Below are positions 8,358 to 16,886 of a DNA stretch of 32,959 nucleotides, in pieces (the first letter of the stretch is position 1; every line of letters begins with the position of its first letter). This stretch comes from an uncultured Granulosicoccaceae bacterium (GTDB taxonomy: Bacteria > Pseudomonadota > Gammaproteobacteria > Granulosicoccales > Granulosicoccaceae): assembly GCA_937951695.1 (NCBI GenBank), contig CALFBL010000274.1, positions 1 through 32,959 of the forward strand, in the 5' to 3' direction. The translations under genes and the position numbers were made by a program. The notes under the pieces were generated by a model, which had not been told where the DNA came from, made no database searches, and was given only the letters and a program-made list of their open reading frames with translations.

Positions 8358-9269
8358 TTAGGTGTTCTGTTCCCAAGGTGGATGGGGTGAGAACTTGGAG
8401 ACCATGAAGTCGGTGAACACGCGCACCTTGTTGCTCAGATGACGACGATGCGGATACACCAGCTGAATGGTGGATGAATCAGCGGCGTGATCTTGCAGCA
8501 ACGGCACGATCAAACCGGCTTTCAAGCTGGGCTGGACCACGTAGGTTGCCAGACGGGCAATACCGATACCTGCTTTAACCGCTTCGTGCAGCGCAGAGGC
8601 ACTGTTGGTGTGAAAGTTACCTTTCACCCGCAGCACCTTGATGCCGTTGTCGGTGTTGAATTCCCAGTCGTTGAAGTGCTGGATAGAGCTGTGGGTTAAA
8701 CAGTTCTGCGCCAGCAGATCTTCCGGGGAACGCGGCGTACCGTGCTTGGCCAGATACTCTGGAGCTGCACAGATGATGCGTTTATTCACCGCCAGACGCC
8801 GTGCTACCAGCGACTCGTCGGTGAGTCCGTCGCTTAACACAATGGCCACGTCAACGCCTTCACCCACTAAATCAACCTCGCGCTCGGAGAGCTCGAGTTC
8901 GACCCGAAGCTCAGGGTAGCTGGCCATGAATTCCGGCATCAGTTTGATCATCTGAATTCGGGCAAACGCCGATACGGTCGTGACTCGCAAGGTACCGGTA
9001 ACCCGATCGTGCAAGGCCATGACCGCATCCTCGGCCTGCTGAATTTCATCGAGTATGGCGCCACAGCGATCGTGGAAAGCATGACCTTCAGCGGTCAGAC
9101 TCAGTTTTCGTGTAGTGCGCTGAAACAAACGTGCGCCCAGACGATCCTCTAACCGAGTAATCAACTTACTCACAGCGGATGGCGTCAGGTCTAACTCTCG
9201 TGCTGCGGCCGAAAAACTGCCCATGTCGGCAGCCTTCGAAAACACCAGCATTTCGGTGTATTTGTCCAT
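8358..9269 (-). CDS. LysR-family transcriptional regulator
   Basis: Residues 1-60 form the LysR winged helix-turn-helix (MLVFSKAADMGSFSAAARELDLTPSAVSKLITRLEDRLGARLF), and residues about 90-295 the substrate-binding domain. At 303 residues the length is typical. The sequence style (RTTRKLSLTAEG, VTGTLRVTT) fits the CrgA/DmlR-like branch, whose effectors are varied. It is divergent from the ABC exporter at 9410, so LysR custom suggests autorepression and control of that gene. Neither the effector nor the target is shown by the sequence. It is convergent with glnK and shares the terminator region. Confidence 0.93.
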   Translation of the reverse strand: MDKYTEMLVFSKAADMGSFSAAARELDLTPSAVSKLITRLEDRLGARLFQRTTRKLSLTAEGHAFHDRCGAILDEIQQAEDAVMALHDRVTGTLRVTTVSAFARIQMIKLMPEFMASYPELRVELELSEREVDLVGEGVDVAIVLSDGLTDESLVARRLAVNKRIICAAPEYLAKHGTPRSPEDLLAQNCLTHSSIQHFNDWEFNTDNGIKVLRVKGNFHTNSASALHEAVKAGIGIARLATYVVQPSLKAGLIVPLLQDHAADSSTIQLVYPHRRHLSNKVRVFTDFMVSKFSPHPPWEQNT

Positions 9270-9326
9270 CCGATTAGTGCCTCAGATGCGTGTAAAATGG
9301 GTGAGCCGCTTATATTACACTTAACT

Positions 9327-9344
9327 GAATAACAATTGCTATTC
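9327..9344. promoter_or_regulatory. Inverted repeat in the lysR/ABC divergent region
   Basis: GAATAACAATTGCTATTC is an 18-bp dyad with one mismatched pair. It lies 58 bases upstream of the lysR ATG and 66 bases before the TTG of the ABC gene. It is a plausible binding site for the LysR protein, though it is not a clean T-N11-A box. Confidence 0.4.
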
Positions 9345-9409
9345 CTTGGATCGCACTATTTCAAGTAATGCGCAGTCGTTCAGGTAAAACGGGCTAATTA
9401 CGGTGAATT

Positions 9410-11353
9410 TTGTCGTTGATTCGGTTCGCTAAATCGATCGTACTCGGGGGTAGTGTGGACAGGGTGTACCGACTTTTTGAAAGCCTGATCGATCCGATGG
9501 ACGCGCCCTTGCAAGACACGCCGCCACCGGGAACCCTCGCCTTCTTTAAGCATTACCTGATGCCAGTCTGGAAGGTGATTCTGTTCGCATTGGTGCTGAC
9601 CGGTATCGCGACCATCGCTGAACTACTGATGTATCGTTATCTGGGTCAATTGTTGGACTGGATGACCGAAGGCACGCCAAAGCACTTTCTCGCCGAGCAC
9701 TGGGTGTCTCTGTTGTTGATGCTGGTGGTGACAGCGATCATCCGCCCAGCGGCTTTGCTGGGATCTCGCGCCACCATCAATCTGGCGCTGGCGCCGGGCA
9801 TTGCCAATCGAACGCGTTTGTTGAACCATCGCTACGTCTTGCGACAGAGCATTGGGTTTTTCCAGAACGACTTCGCCGGTCGTGTTGCACAAAAGGTTCT
9901 GCAAACTGGTAATTCCCTTCGTGAAGCGGTCATTAACGTGATCGATGGCGCCTGGATGATGGTGATCTACCTAACCGGTATCGTTTGGATGTTTGTCGAC
10001 ATACACCCGGGGTTGGTCATCCCTATGGCGATATGGTTCGTGTTGTACGCCTCGGTGGTGTACTGGATGGTGCCGCCAGTTAAGGCACGCTCGGCGGCTC
10101 TGTCAGAAGCGGTATCGGTGGTGACGGGTCGTATCGTCGACAGCTACACCAACATCCAAGCGGTGAAGTTGTTCGCACACCACGACATGGAAGACGAATT
10201 CGCCGCGGCAAGCATTCGAAGACACACCACTGCCTTTCGAACCATGATGCGCTTGATCCTGAACATGACGGTTGCACTAACGGTGCTCAATACCGTGTTG
10301 ATCGTAACTGTTGCGTCCTTGTCTGTTTGGTACTGGTACAACGACAGCATTACCTTGGGCGAAATAGCCATTGTCAATGGCTTGATATTTCGTTTGAACC
10401 ACATGTCCGGTTGGATCCTGCGCACCATTACGTCTTTGTTTGAGAACGTGGGGGTGGTACAAAACGGTGTTGAAACCATCTCCAAGCCACAATCGATTGT
10501 GGATGCATCAAACGCGGTCGAACTTAACGTCAGTGAGGGCCGCATAGAATTCGATGACGTCTCGTTTGGTTACCGGGAAAGCCAAGCCGATATCAACTTT
10601 ACAGCGCAGACGATCATCGATCACGATGCCAGGCGCGTTCCAATTGTTATCGAGCATTGTAATTTGACGATTGCTGCCGGGGAACGCGTTGGGTTGGTCG
10701 GTGTTTCAGGGTCCGGCAAATCGACGTTGATCAGTTTGCTGATGCGTTTTCATGACACCGAGAAAGGTGAGATTCGTATTGATGGACAACCCATTAGCCG
10801 GGTAACTCAGGACAGTTTGCGCCGCCAGATTGGTGTGGTCACTCAGGATACTGCGCTGCTGCATCGGTCGATACGCGACAACATTTTGTACGGCGCAGCT
10901 GGGGCCAGTGATGAGAGAGTGATGCAAGCGGCTGAAGCGGCGGCAGCGGCATCGTTCATTCCCGACCTCATAGATAACAAAGGTCGTCGTGGATTGGACG
11001 CGCTGGTTGGGGAACGCGGCGTGAAGCTATCGGGTGGGCAACGTCAACGCATTGCAATCGCTCGGGTCCTTTTGAAAAACGCACCAATTCTGGTATTGGA
11101 TGAGGCGACCTCGGCGTTGGACTCAGACGTGGAAGCGGTGATTCAGCAGAAACTCATCACATTAATGCAAGGCAAAACTGTGTTGGCGGTGGCTCATCGC
11201 TTATCGACGATTGCCTCCTTGGATCGACTCGTGGTCATGGACGCGGGCATGATTGTGGAGTCGGGTAAGCACGATGAGCTCATCGCACGAAAAGGGGTTT
11301 ATTCACGCCTTTGGGCGCGCCAATCCGGTGGTTTTTTGGGGAAAATCCGGTAA
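9410..11353 (+). CDS. ABC exporter, fused membrane and ATPase domains (ABCB/MsbA type)
   Basis: A half-transporter expected to work as a homodimer. The membrane domain spans about residues 50-340 with six hydrophobic segments, and the ATPase domain about 380-645. Walker A is GVSGSGKS (431-438), the signature LSGGQ (540-544), Walker B LVLDEATSALD with D564/E565, and the H-loop AVAHRLST. The start is uncertain. TTG at 9410 is the furthest possible because a TGA lies at 9404-9406. GTG at 9455, preceded by GGGGG, or GTG at 9464 would give a protein beginning near VYRLFESLIDP, which resembles related exporters. The substrate is unknown; the glycosyltransferase downstream may hint at an envelope lipid or glycan. 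Confidence 0.92.
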   Translation: MSLIRFAKSIVLGGSVDRVYRLFESLIDPMDAPLQDTPPPGTLAFFKHYLMPVWKVILFALVLTGIATIAELLMYRYLGQLLDWMTEGTPKHFLAEHWVSLLLMLVVTAIIRPAALLGSRATINLALAPGIANRTRLLNHRYVLRQSIGFFQNDFAGRVAQKVLQTGNSLREAVINVIDGAWMMVIYLTGIVWMFVDIHPGLVIPMAIWFVLYASVVYWMVPPVKARSAALSEAVSVVTGRIVDSYTNIQAVKLFAHHDMEDEFAAASIRRHTTAFRTMMRLILNMTVALTVLNTVLIVTVASLSVWYWYNDSITLGEIAIVNGLIFRLNHMSGWILRTITSLFENVGVVQNGVETISKPQSIVDASNAVELNVSEGRIEFDDVSFGYRESQADINFTAQTIIDHDARRVPIVIEHCNLTIAAGERVGLVGVSGSGKSTLISLLMRFHDTEKGEIRIDGQPISRVTQDSLRRQIGVVTQDTALLHRSIRDNILYGAAGASDERVMQAAEAAAAASFIPDLIDNKGRRGLDALVGERGVKLSGGQRQRIAIARVLLKNAPILVLDEATSALDSDVEAVIQQKLITLMQGKTVLAVAHRLSTIASLDRLVVMDAGMIVESGKHDELIARKGVYSRLWARQSGGFLGKIR

Positions 11354-11509
11354 TATCTGCGAGAAAGTGTGGAACCGGTCACTAGTCACACCATCGAATG
11401 GTATATCTGTTGAGCCTCGGCGCCGATAGATTCATAGTAGCGTCGGACAAACGGATCAGGGTTAACCTGGTCCTTCAATATCCATACCTTGGAGCGAGCC
11501 CGTTCGGTC

Positions 11510-12460
11510 ATGAAGTTTCTTTTAACCTCAGCCTATCCGACCCACCCATGGCTGACCGCTCTGCTGTCGTATGCCCAAAATGATACCGTGGGCCGTCACG
11601 AGTTGTGCGACGATCCTGACGAGGCTGACATCATCGTGTTCGTCGAGAGCGGGCAATTTGACGACTACCTCTATAAAACGTTACTTCAGCATTCTTACGT
11701 TCTCAACTACCCGCACAAGACTTTCATGTACAACGAGGCGGACAAACCTTGGTGCACCTTGCCGGGGTTATACACTTCGATGCCCGAGAGTCGTTTCGAT
11801 GAATCCCGCCAAGTGGCGTTTCCCTTTCTGGTGACACCGAACCGTTTTGTCCCGCAAATCCATCGCTGGCAGATTAAGCGAGATTGGTTATTCTCCTTTG
11901 TCGGTGCCACTAGCCACCCAGTGCGCAAACGCGTTGCCGCTTTGCAGAATGTTTGCCAGGGTGTGTGTGATACTTCCGAATTCAGCGTCTGGCACGCCAA
12001 CGCAGCGGAGCGCTCCTCACAGGGATTGGTGTTTGCCGAATCGATGGCAAAAAGTCACTTCATCCTGTGCCCACGAGGGATAGGCGCGTCATCTTACCGA
12101 CCGTTTGAAGCCATGCAGGCAGCGCGAGCTCCGGTGATCATCGCCGACGCTTGGGTGCCCCCGCCCCACGTAGACTGGGAGTTCGCCCTGTTCGTGCCTG
12201 AAAGCGACGTGGAGGCCATTCCCGATCTTCTGGCCCAGAGTGTAAGCGAAGCGGGAGATCGCGGTCAGGCGGCGCGTAAAGCGTGGGAGTTGGCCTATGC
12301 GCCTACCGTTATGTTCGACACGGTTGCCCAGTCTCTGGAATTTTTGCTGCAGGCACCGGCATCCAAGCCGATTCCAGACCCATGGCTGCCAGTGCGTAAG
12401 TGGTGGATCAGCACCGAGACGGGCGCTCGTCAGTGGGTGCGCCGTTTGCGAACCTCATAG
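11510..12460 (+). CDS. Exostosin-like glycosyltransferase (GT47-type)
   Basis: The C-terminal half carries the exostosin pattern: FILCPRGIGASSYRPFEAMQAARAPVIIADAWVPPPHVDWEFALFVPESD. The R/E pair in YRPFEA and the proline-rich acceptor loop are characteristic. There is no signal peptide or membrane segment, suggesting a cytoplasmic enzyme acting on a nucleotide sugar. I begin at ATG 11510 (MKFLLTSAYPTHPW); a TTG seven codons upstream is in frame but less likely. The gap of 156 bases from the ABC exporter holds only a short ACCAT-CGA-ATGGT dyad at 11390-11402. The acceptor and the donor sugar are unknown. Confidence 0.8.
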   Translation: MKFLLTSAYPTHPWLTALLSYAQNDTVGRHELCDDPDEADIIVFVESGQFDDYLYKTLLQHSYVLNYPHKTFMYNEADKPWCTLPGLYTSMPESRFDESRQVAFPFLVTPNRFVPQIHRWQIKRDWLFSFVGATSHPVRKRVAALQNVCQGVCDTSEFSVWHANAAERSSQGLVFAESMAKSHFILCPRGIGASSYRPFEAMQAARAPVIIADAWVPPPHVDWEFALFVPESDVEAIPDLLAQSVSEAGDRGQAARKAWELAYAPTVMFDTVAQSLEFLLQAPASKPIPDPWLPVRKWWISTETGARQWVRRLRTS

Positions 12461-12599
12461 CATCTTTGTGCAAGCCCGAAGCGCAGTCGCAGGCGATCGC
12501 TTGACAAACAGTGCGGTTCGTTGGCTATCGCGCACAGTTATGTTATACCAAGGGTAGGGAGGAAGTCGCGCACACCGATTGTGCGGGCCACATGAGTTG

Positions 12600-13157
12600 A
12601 TGAATGCGAAAGTGCTGCGCTTGAATAAAGCGGGAACCCCAATAGCGTGGTTGACTTGGCAGGAAACTGCCACAATTGTTGCCAAAGACCAAGTCTTGTG
12701 GAGCTTGGGGGAGACGGTCCGAACCGTCAGGGGTGGATTCAATAAGCAAGGCGATCGATCCTTGTTGGAACTGCCCAGTATCATTGCGTGTGACGGTCGG
12801 GTGGAAGACAGCCGTTTCACACCGACCCTAACCAACGATCTGCTGTTTGCACGTGATCAGCACCTGTGTATGTACTGCGGTGAGCAATTCTCGTCGCGGG
12901 ATTTATCACGCGATCACATCGTGCCCACCTCACGCGGAGGCCACGACGTCTGGACCAACTGCGTGACAGCTTGTCGACGTTGTAACAACCGAAAAGGTAA
13001 CAGCTTGTTGCAAGAGACCAACTTAGAGTTGCTCGCTATTCCGTTTGCACCGAACCGCTACGAGTTCTTTTATCTATCCAATAAAGACGTGCTGGCCGAT
13101 CAAATGGAATTTCTCAAACCCCGGTTCTCTCGTCACAGTCAGCGGATGCTGCAGTGA
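12600..13157 (+). CDS. HNH endonuclease family protein, 185 aa
   Basis: From ATG 12600 the protein begins MNAKVLRLNKAGTPIAWLTW, the usual opening of this compact HNH family. A treble-clef zinc site is formed by C90-x2-C93 (LCMYCGEQF) and C125-x2-C128 (ACRRCNNRKG). The HNH residues are D105-H106 in RDHIVPTSRGG, N120 in WTNCVTAC and N129. An open frame extends seven codons upstream to a TTG, but the family start favours the ATG. No methylase, restriction partner or mobile element is nearby, so this looks like a solitary chromosomal copy of unknown cellular role. Confidence 0.88.
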   Translation: MNAKVLRLNKAGTPIAWLTWQETATIVAKDQVLWSLGETVRTVRGGFNKQGDRSLLELPSIIACDGRVEDSRFTPTLTNDLLFARDQHLCMYCGEQFSSRDLSRDHIVPTSRGGHDVWTNCVTACRRCNNRKGNSLLQETNLELLAIPFAPNRYEFFYLSNKDVLADQMEFLKPRFSRHSQRMLQ

Positions 13158-13204
13158 GTGGTTCGTTGGCAAAGCTTATACGATCGGATTCGGATCCGTC
13201 CACG

Positions 13205-14659
13205 CTATGTGCCGGAGCCCGAATTAACCAGATTGGTTAACACCGACGCTACGTAGTCCAGCGCTTTTTGTTGGGCGATATCAACACCCACAAGTTGCAA
13301 TACAAAGGCTTCGTTCGAGGCGACCAGCGCGGTGTGCGATCGGCCGTCATCCAGCACCGTAGCGACTGTGATCACAGACACGGGCACCGATTCATTCAAC
13401 CAAACGACCTGTTCGGAAGCGTTACTACCGCTGGTGTACACGAGGTTACTGGCCAACGACTGGCCGAATAGCTCAGCGGTTTGATTGGTTTCAGCGCTCA
13501 TCAACGTTACTTCAATCGGCGAGGCGTCGACGGCTGATTGATCGTAGTGCTGAAACGCCACCATGCCCTGTATTAATCGGGTGAAGCCATCGATGGCTGC
13601 CGCACGGCGGGTGGGGTCTGAGCGCAGGTTGACGCCTTTTAGTGGTGATGTCTCAACCCGAATCCAGGGCTGGGTATTCCATTCGTGACTAATTGTACCG
13701 CTGGCTTGCAGCAGTTGTTGGTTAAGGGCTTGCCGGTTCTGGTTCGGGAAACTGGATGGATCCAGAATCTGAATCGGATCGACCGGTGGTGTGCGGAGCG
13801 CTGACTCGATGAGTTGCTGTCCGTTAGTTCGCTTAGCCAGAGAGGAAACGAATCGTTCACCTTCGATATAGGAATATTCGAGTACGTTTCGGCTTACCGC
13901 CTGCACGGGTTGCGTTAATTGATTGGGCGTAAGCTTTTCGCCAAACATGAATCGGTCCAGAGACCCAAGACCCGCGAGACAACCACTGCGTTGGCAGATG
14001 CGGCGAGTCAAGTACTGAGCGTGGCCTTCATAAACCGCCGACTGAGCGAACGAGGCACGAAAATTCAAGTTGCGATTGCGATGAATGCCGTATGCAGAGT
14101 CATCGGCTGCGTGCACCAGTTCGTGAATCAGCAGGGCAGTTAATGCGTGCTTTATCGCTTGCGCATCATTACCCACAGATTTGATGTAGCTGCTGAGTAG
14201 CGAACTGCTCACCATAACCTGTTCAGTCTCGGTGGAATACAGAGCGGCGTAGGTGCCCGCCTGACCTGCCATGACATTGGTTAAAAAGTGTTTGGCGAAG
14301 CTTTTGTCGGTGAACTGACTGTGGGTCAGTCGACCGGTCTCGGCGGCAACTTCGACTTCAATAATCTGGTTCGATACGACAGCGAAATTTACGTTCGAAA
14401 GATCGGTACCGGTCTCCCGCTGGACCGAGTCCCTAGCGCGATTGAATAGAGGGGTGAGAGCGGCTTCCCAGTCGGCGCCGCTCATACGTTCAAATGCCTC
14501 AACGCTGTCAAAAAAAGTGATTGAGTCGGCGTCGGGTAATACCGGTGCGTTTGATTCCGGGTTGTAGGCACAACTGGCGACAGTAAGCGCCGTAGAGGCG
14601 ATGACTGCCATCACGTTCGAGCGTGATTGGGGAGAACGTGATGTTGCCGCTGAGTGCAT
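13205..14659 (-). CDS. Putative lipoprotein with HExxH metallopeptidase motif, 484 aa
   Basis: The N-terminus has a positively charged stretch, a hydrophobic segment and a lipobox ending VASC (C30), so an exported lipoprotein is expected. The sequence ALLIHELVHAADD gives H179-E180-xx-H183, and E211 in YEGHAQYLTRR is well placed as a third zinc ligand 28 residues after the second histidine, as in gluzincins. The C-terminal 200 residues look like a mixed alpha/beta domain without a family I recognise. It is convergent with the HNH gene, with 47 bases between them. An alternative ATG at residue 17 would shorten the n-region too much. Metallopeptidase activity is inferred from motif alone. Confidence 0.7.
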   Translation of the reverse strand: MHSAATSRSPQSRSNVMAVIASTALTVASCAYNPESNAPVLPDADSITFFDSVEAFERMSGADWEAALTPLFNRARDSVQRETGTDLSNVNFAVVSNQIIEVEVAAETGRLTHSQFTDKSFAKHFLTNVMAGQAGTYAALYSTETEQVMVSSSLLSSYIKSVGNDAQAIKHALTALLIHELVHAADDSAYGIHRNRNLNFRASFAQSAVYEGHAQYLTRRICQRSGCLAGLGSLDRFMFGEKLTPNQLTQPVQAVSRNVLEYSYIEGERFVSSLAKRTNGQQLIESALRTPPVDPIQILDPSSFPNQNRQALNQQLLQASGTISHEWNTQPWIRVETSPLKGVNLRSDPTRRAAAIDGFTRLIQGMVAFQHYDQSAVDASPIEVTLMSAETNQTAELFGQSLASNLVYTSGSNASEQVVWLNESVPVSVITVATVLDDGRSHTALVASNEAFVLQLVGVDIAQQKALDYVASVLTNLVNSGSGT

Positions 14660-14722
14660 AAATCGTCCGAACCTGACTAGTGATGAGGATCGAGTCTACG
14701 GGTGACGATTATAAACCTCGCA

Positions 14723-14734
14723 GTGACGAGTCAC
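14723..14734. promoter_or_regulatory. Palindrome GTGACGAGTCAC upstream of the lipoprotein gene
   Basis: A 12-base dyad lies 63 bases upstream of the - strand ATG at 14659, in what should be the promoter region. A second GTGACGA occurs at 14702-14708. It is a possible operator, with no regulator assigned. Confidence 0.3.
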
Positions 14735-14753
14735 AATTACCGGATTTTGGGGC

Positions 14754-14782
14754 AAAAACCCCGGCAGCGGTTGGTCTGCCGG
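14754..14782 (-). terminator. Terminator after the GH16 gene
   Basis: Reading the - strand, arms CCGGCAG (14782-14776) and CTGCCGG (14767-14761) pair perfectly around an 8-base loop. GGTTTTT follows at once, the T-run being 14758-14754. Confidence 0.7.
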
Positions 14783-14802
14783 CCAGTAAATTCAAACCCA
14801 GT

Positions 14803-16227
14803 TCAAGGTTTTTGATAAGCCCGGATATAGTCAATGCTCATTCTTGCGGGCAGTGGTGTGCTGCCATCGGGCAGACCGGCCCACCAGCCGCCGACCGCTA
14901 GATTGACCAGTAGGTACATGTCTTCGTAGGAGACGTTGCCGTTCTCAAAACGATTTCGCTCAACGCCATCGATGTACCAGATGATGCGGCCGGGTTCCCA
15001 TTGCACGGCGTAGGTGTGGAAACCGGCAGAGTAGTCTGTGCCGCCGGCTTGAAAAGAAGGGGTTGATCTGAGCTGGTTGTTTTCGAAGTAGTGGTAGGTG
15101 TGGTACACCACACTCGGGTCCTGGCCTAGCATTTCCACCACATCAATCTCAGGTCGTTTATCGTAATCGGTGTTGTGGAGCAACCAGAACGCAGGCCACA
15201 AGCCCCTGCCGCTGGGAAGTTGGGCTCGCATTTCCACATAGCCGTATCGCATCGTGAATTTGTTATGCGTGGTTAAAGCGCCAGATAGGTACTCTTGCTG
15301 ACGGGCGCTGTCGCGCAACCAATCGGGTGTGCGCGTGGCGGTGATGGTCAGATGCTCGCCATTGAATTCAAATGGACTGTGGCCAAAGTCTGGCTGATTC
15401 AGCGTATCGACGTAATACTGACTTTCGTTGTTAATAATGAGGTCTGCCCCCCATCGATAGCTTGAATTCCATTTGGAACTGTCCAGCGAATACCCATTGA
15501 AGTCATCGCTGAATACGAGGTTATAGCCTGCCGGTACATTGCTGTTTGCGCTGGAGTTGCCGTCATAGAGTGCCTGATCATTGCTGGTTGTTGCGCCACC
15601 TGTGTTGCCGATGACCTCAGCGCTGGTCGAAGAGTGTTGATTCGCGTTATTGAACGATGAAACCGCGTAGCGATAATCGCGAGCCGAGTCCACCTGATCA
15701 ACAAAGCTCTTGCTGTCTCTGATCGTCGTAAGGTAGCGCCCATCCCGATAGACGTTGAAGCCCGCCGCGTTCTGCGTCTGCGCCCAATCGATTTGCAACG
15801 AATTGCTGTTAATGACAGCCACACTCAGCTCTGATGGCACCAAGGGCGCGCCGCCCATATCGGGCGTGACAGCGCCGGTTATCGAGGCGGCTGCCGAGCC
15901 GTAAGCTTGTACTGCAGTCGAGTGATTTGAAAAATTTCGCGCCTGATCAACAGCAACAATCTGATACTGGTAAGAGATACCCGGCTGCACGTTTCGATCA
16001 ATGTAGTTGGTGCCAAAGCCAAAGGCTAAGTAGTCCCCGTCGCGATAGATGTTGTAACCGTGAATGCCTGTATCGTCCCATGCCGGATTCCATGAGACCC
16101 GGATGGAGGTGTCGCTCAATGAGCTGGCGACGACGTTTTCTGGGGTGGACGGTGGTTGGGAGTCAGCGTGGGCGTAAGAGGTGATGGCACAGGCCGCAAT
16201 CAAAAGCGCTGTAGGCGAAAGTTTCAT
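14803..16227 (-). CDS. Secreted glycoside hydrolase family 16 with two FN3 domains, 474 aa
   Basis: The start is ATG at 16227 because it opens a good signal peptide (MKLSPTALLIAACAITSYAHA, cut near residue 21); the frame runs open further upstream but encodes nothing recognisable. Two fibronectin type III domains, each with an YNIYRDG/FNVYRDG strand, span about residues 26-108 and 128-207. A Ser/Asn linker leads to a GH16 domain (about 235-474). The catalytic site is PEIDVVEML, with nucleophile E360, D362 and acid/base E365, the laminarinase-type bulged form. It would cut beta-1,3 or mixed-linkage glucans, or a related algal polysaccharide, outside the cell. Exact substrate is not deducible. 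Confidence 0.93.
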   Translation of the reverse strand: MKLSPTALLIAACAITSYAHADSQPPSTPENVVASSLSDTSIRVSWNPAWDDTGIHGYNIYRDGDYLAFGFGTNYIDRNVQPGISYQYQIVAVDQARNFSNHSTAVQAYGSAAASITGAVTPDMGGAPLVPSELSVAVINSNSLQIDWAQTQNAAGFNVYRDGRYLTTIRDSKSFVDQVDSARDYRYAVSSFNNANQHSSTSAEVIGNTGGATTSNDQALYDGNSSANSNVPAGYNLVFSDDFNGYSLDSSKWNSSYRWGADLIINNESQYYVDTLNQPDFGHSPFEFNGEHLTITATRTPDWLRDSARQQEYLSGALTTHNKFTMRYGYVEMRAQLPSGRGLWPAFWLLHNTDYDKRPEIDVVEMLGQDPSVVYHTYHYFENNQLRSTPSFQAGGTDYSAGFHTYAVQWEPGRIIWYIDGVERNRFENGNVSYEDMYLLVNLAVGGWWAGLPDGSTPLPARMSIDYIRAYQKP

Positions 16228-16517
16228 GCAAAAACTCGAATTAGCGTAAACGGGTGGATAACAGTGATGGGACTCACTGAGCTCAGGGAGCGCATACTGA
16301 CGGAAAGTTGGGGGTGTGGGGAAGTTGAAGTTTTTACCGTACTGCAAGGTAATTTGACCGTTTTTGGGAAATCCGCGAGTGAACGGCGCCTGAGCCATAC
16401 TGAAGGTTGGCTGAGGCCTGCCAGACACCTCAATTCCTGCTGCTTGGTAAGGATTGGTTGCACCCAATTCCCCGATATCGCATGCGGGAAAGTGCCTAGA
16501 CGAGCCCGGCTAGCGGT
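16228..16517. other. 290-base leader region of the GH16 gene
   Basis: No gene is supported here. It should contain the GH16 promoter on the - strand. The only regular element noted is a CTGAGCTCAG palindrome at 16277-16286, about 50 bases before the ATG. No clear -35/-10 pair was found. Confidence 0.4.
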
Positions 16518-16886
16518 TTAGCTCGACACGGCGAGGCGTAGGAACGGAGACAGCAGGGCGTACAGTAGAAACAGGCAGAACAGCACAATGCCCATGGTGG
16601 CTAAGGGGCGTTTGACGAACTGGTCGTACCAAAGTGGGGCTGTACCCCGAGCAGTATCGGCTTCGTGTTCGGAGCGGCGTTCGTCGGCGCGTGTCTGTTG
16701 GTAATCGTCGATGAGCTTACGGGCTTGTTGCACGTCCTCATCCGGGACCCAAATTCCCGGCATGGCGATGCCCCAATTGCCAGCGGTGGTTTCATAGAAT
16801 TCGATGCGGTGGGTCGCCAATACAGCGCGAACCGCCTCGGCCTCGTCATCAGGTACGTAGCGCAGTTTAAAAACGAGAGTCGACAT
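16518..16886 (-). CDS. Small DUF6164-like membrane protein, 122 aa
   Basis: Residues 1-65 (LVFKLRYVPDDEAEAVRAVLATHRIEFYETTAGNWGIAMPGIWVPDED) match, from memory, the DUF6164 pattern: a ferredoxin-like signal-transduction fold with ETTAGNWGI as the hallmark. A charged linker follows, and one transmembrane helix lies at about residues 96-117, so the globular part probably faces the cytoplasm. The start overlaps the end of the GT2 gene by 20 bases, showing translational coupling. Function is unknown. Confidence 0.75.
   Translation of the reverse strand: MSTLVFKLRYVPDDEAEAVRAVLATHRIEFYETTAGNWGIAMPGIWVPDEDVQQARKLIDDYQQTRADERRSEHEADTARGTAPLWYDQFVKRPLATMGIVLFCLFLLYALLSPFLRLAVSS

Noticed and set aside
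12600..13157. HNH protein as part of a defence or restriction system
   Set aside because: No methyltransferase, restriction partner or mobile element is adjacent, and the compact form is common as a solitary chromosomal gene.
16228..16467. Upstream extension of the GH16 reading frame by 80 codons
   Set aside because: The frame is open by chance; a proper signal peptide begins at the internal ATG 16227, and the extra residues resemble nothing.
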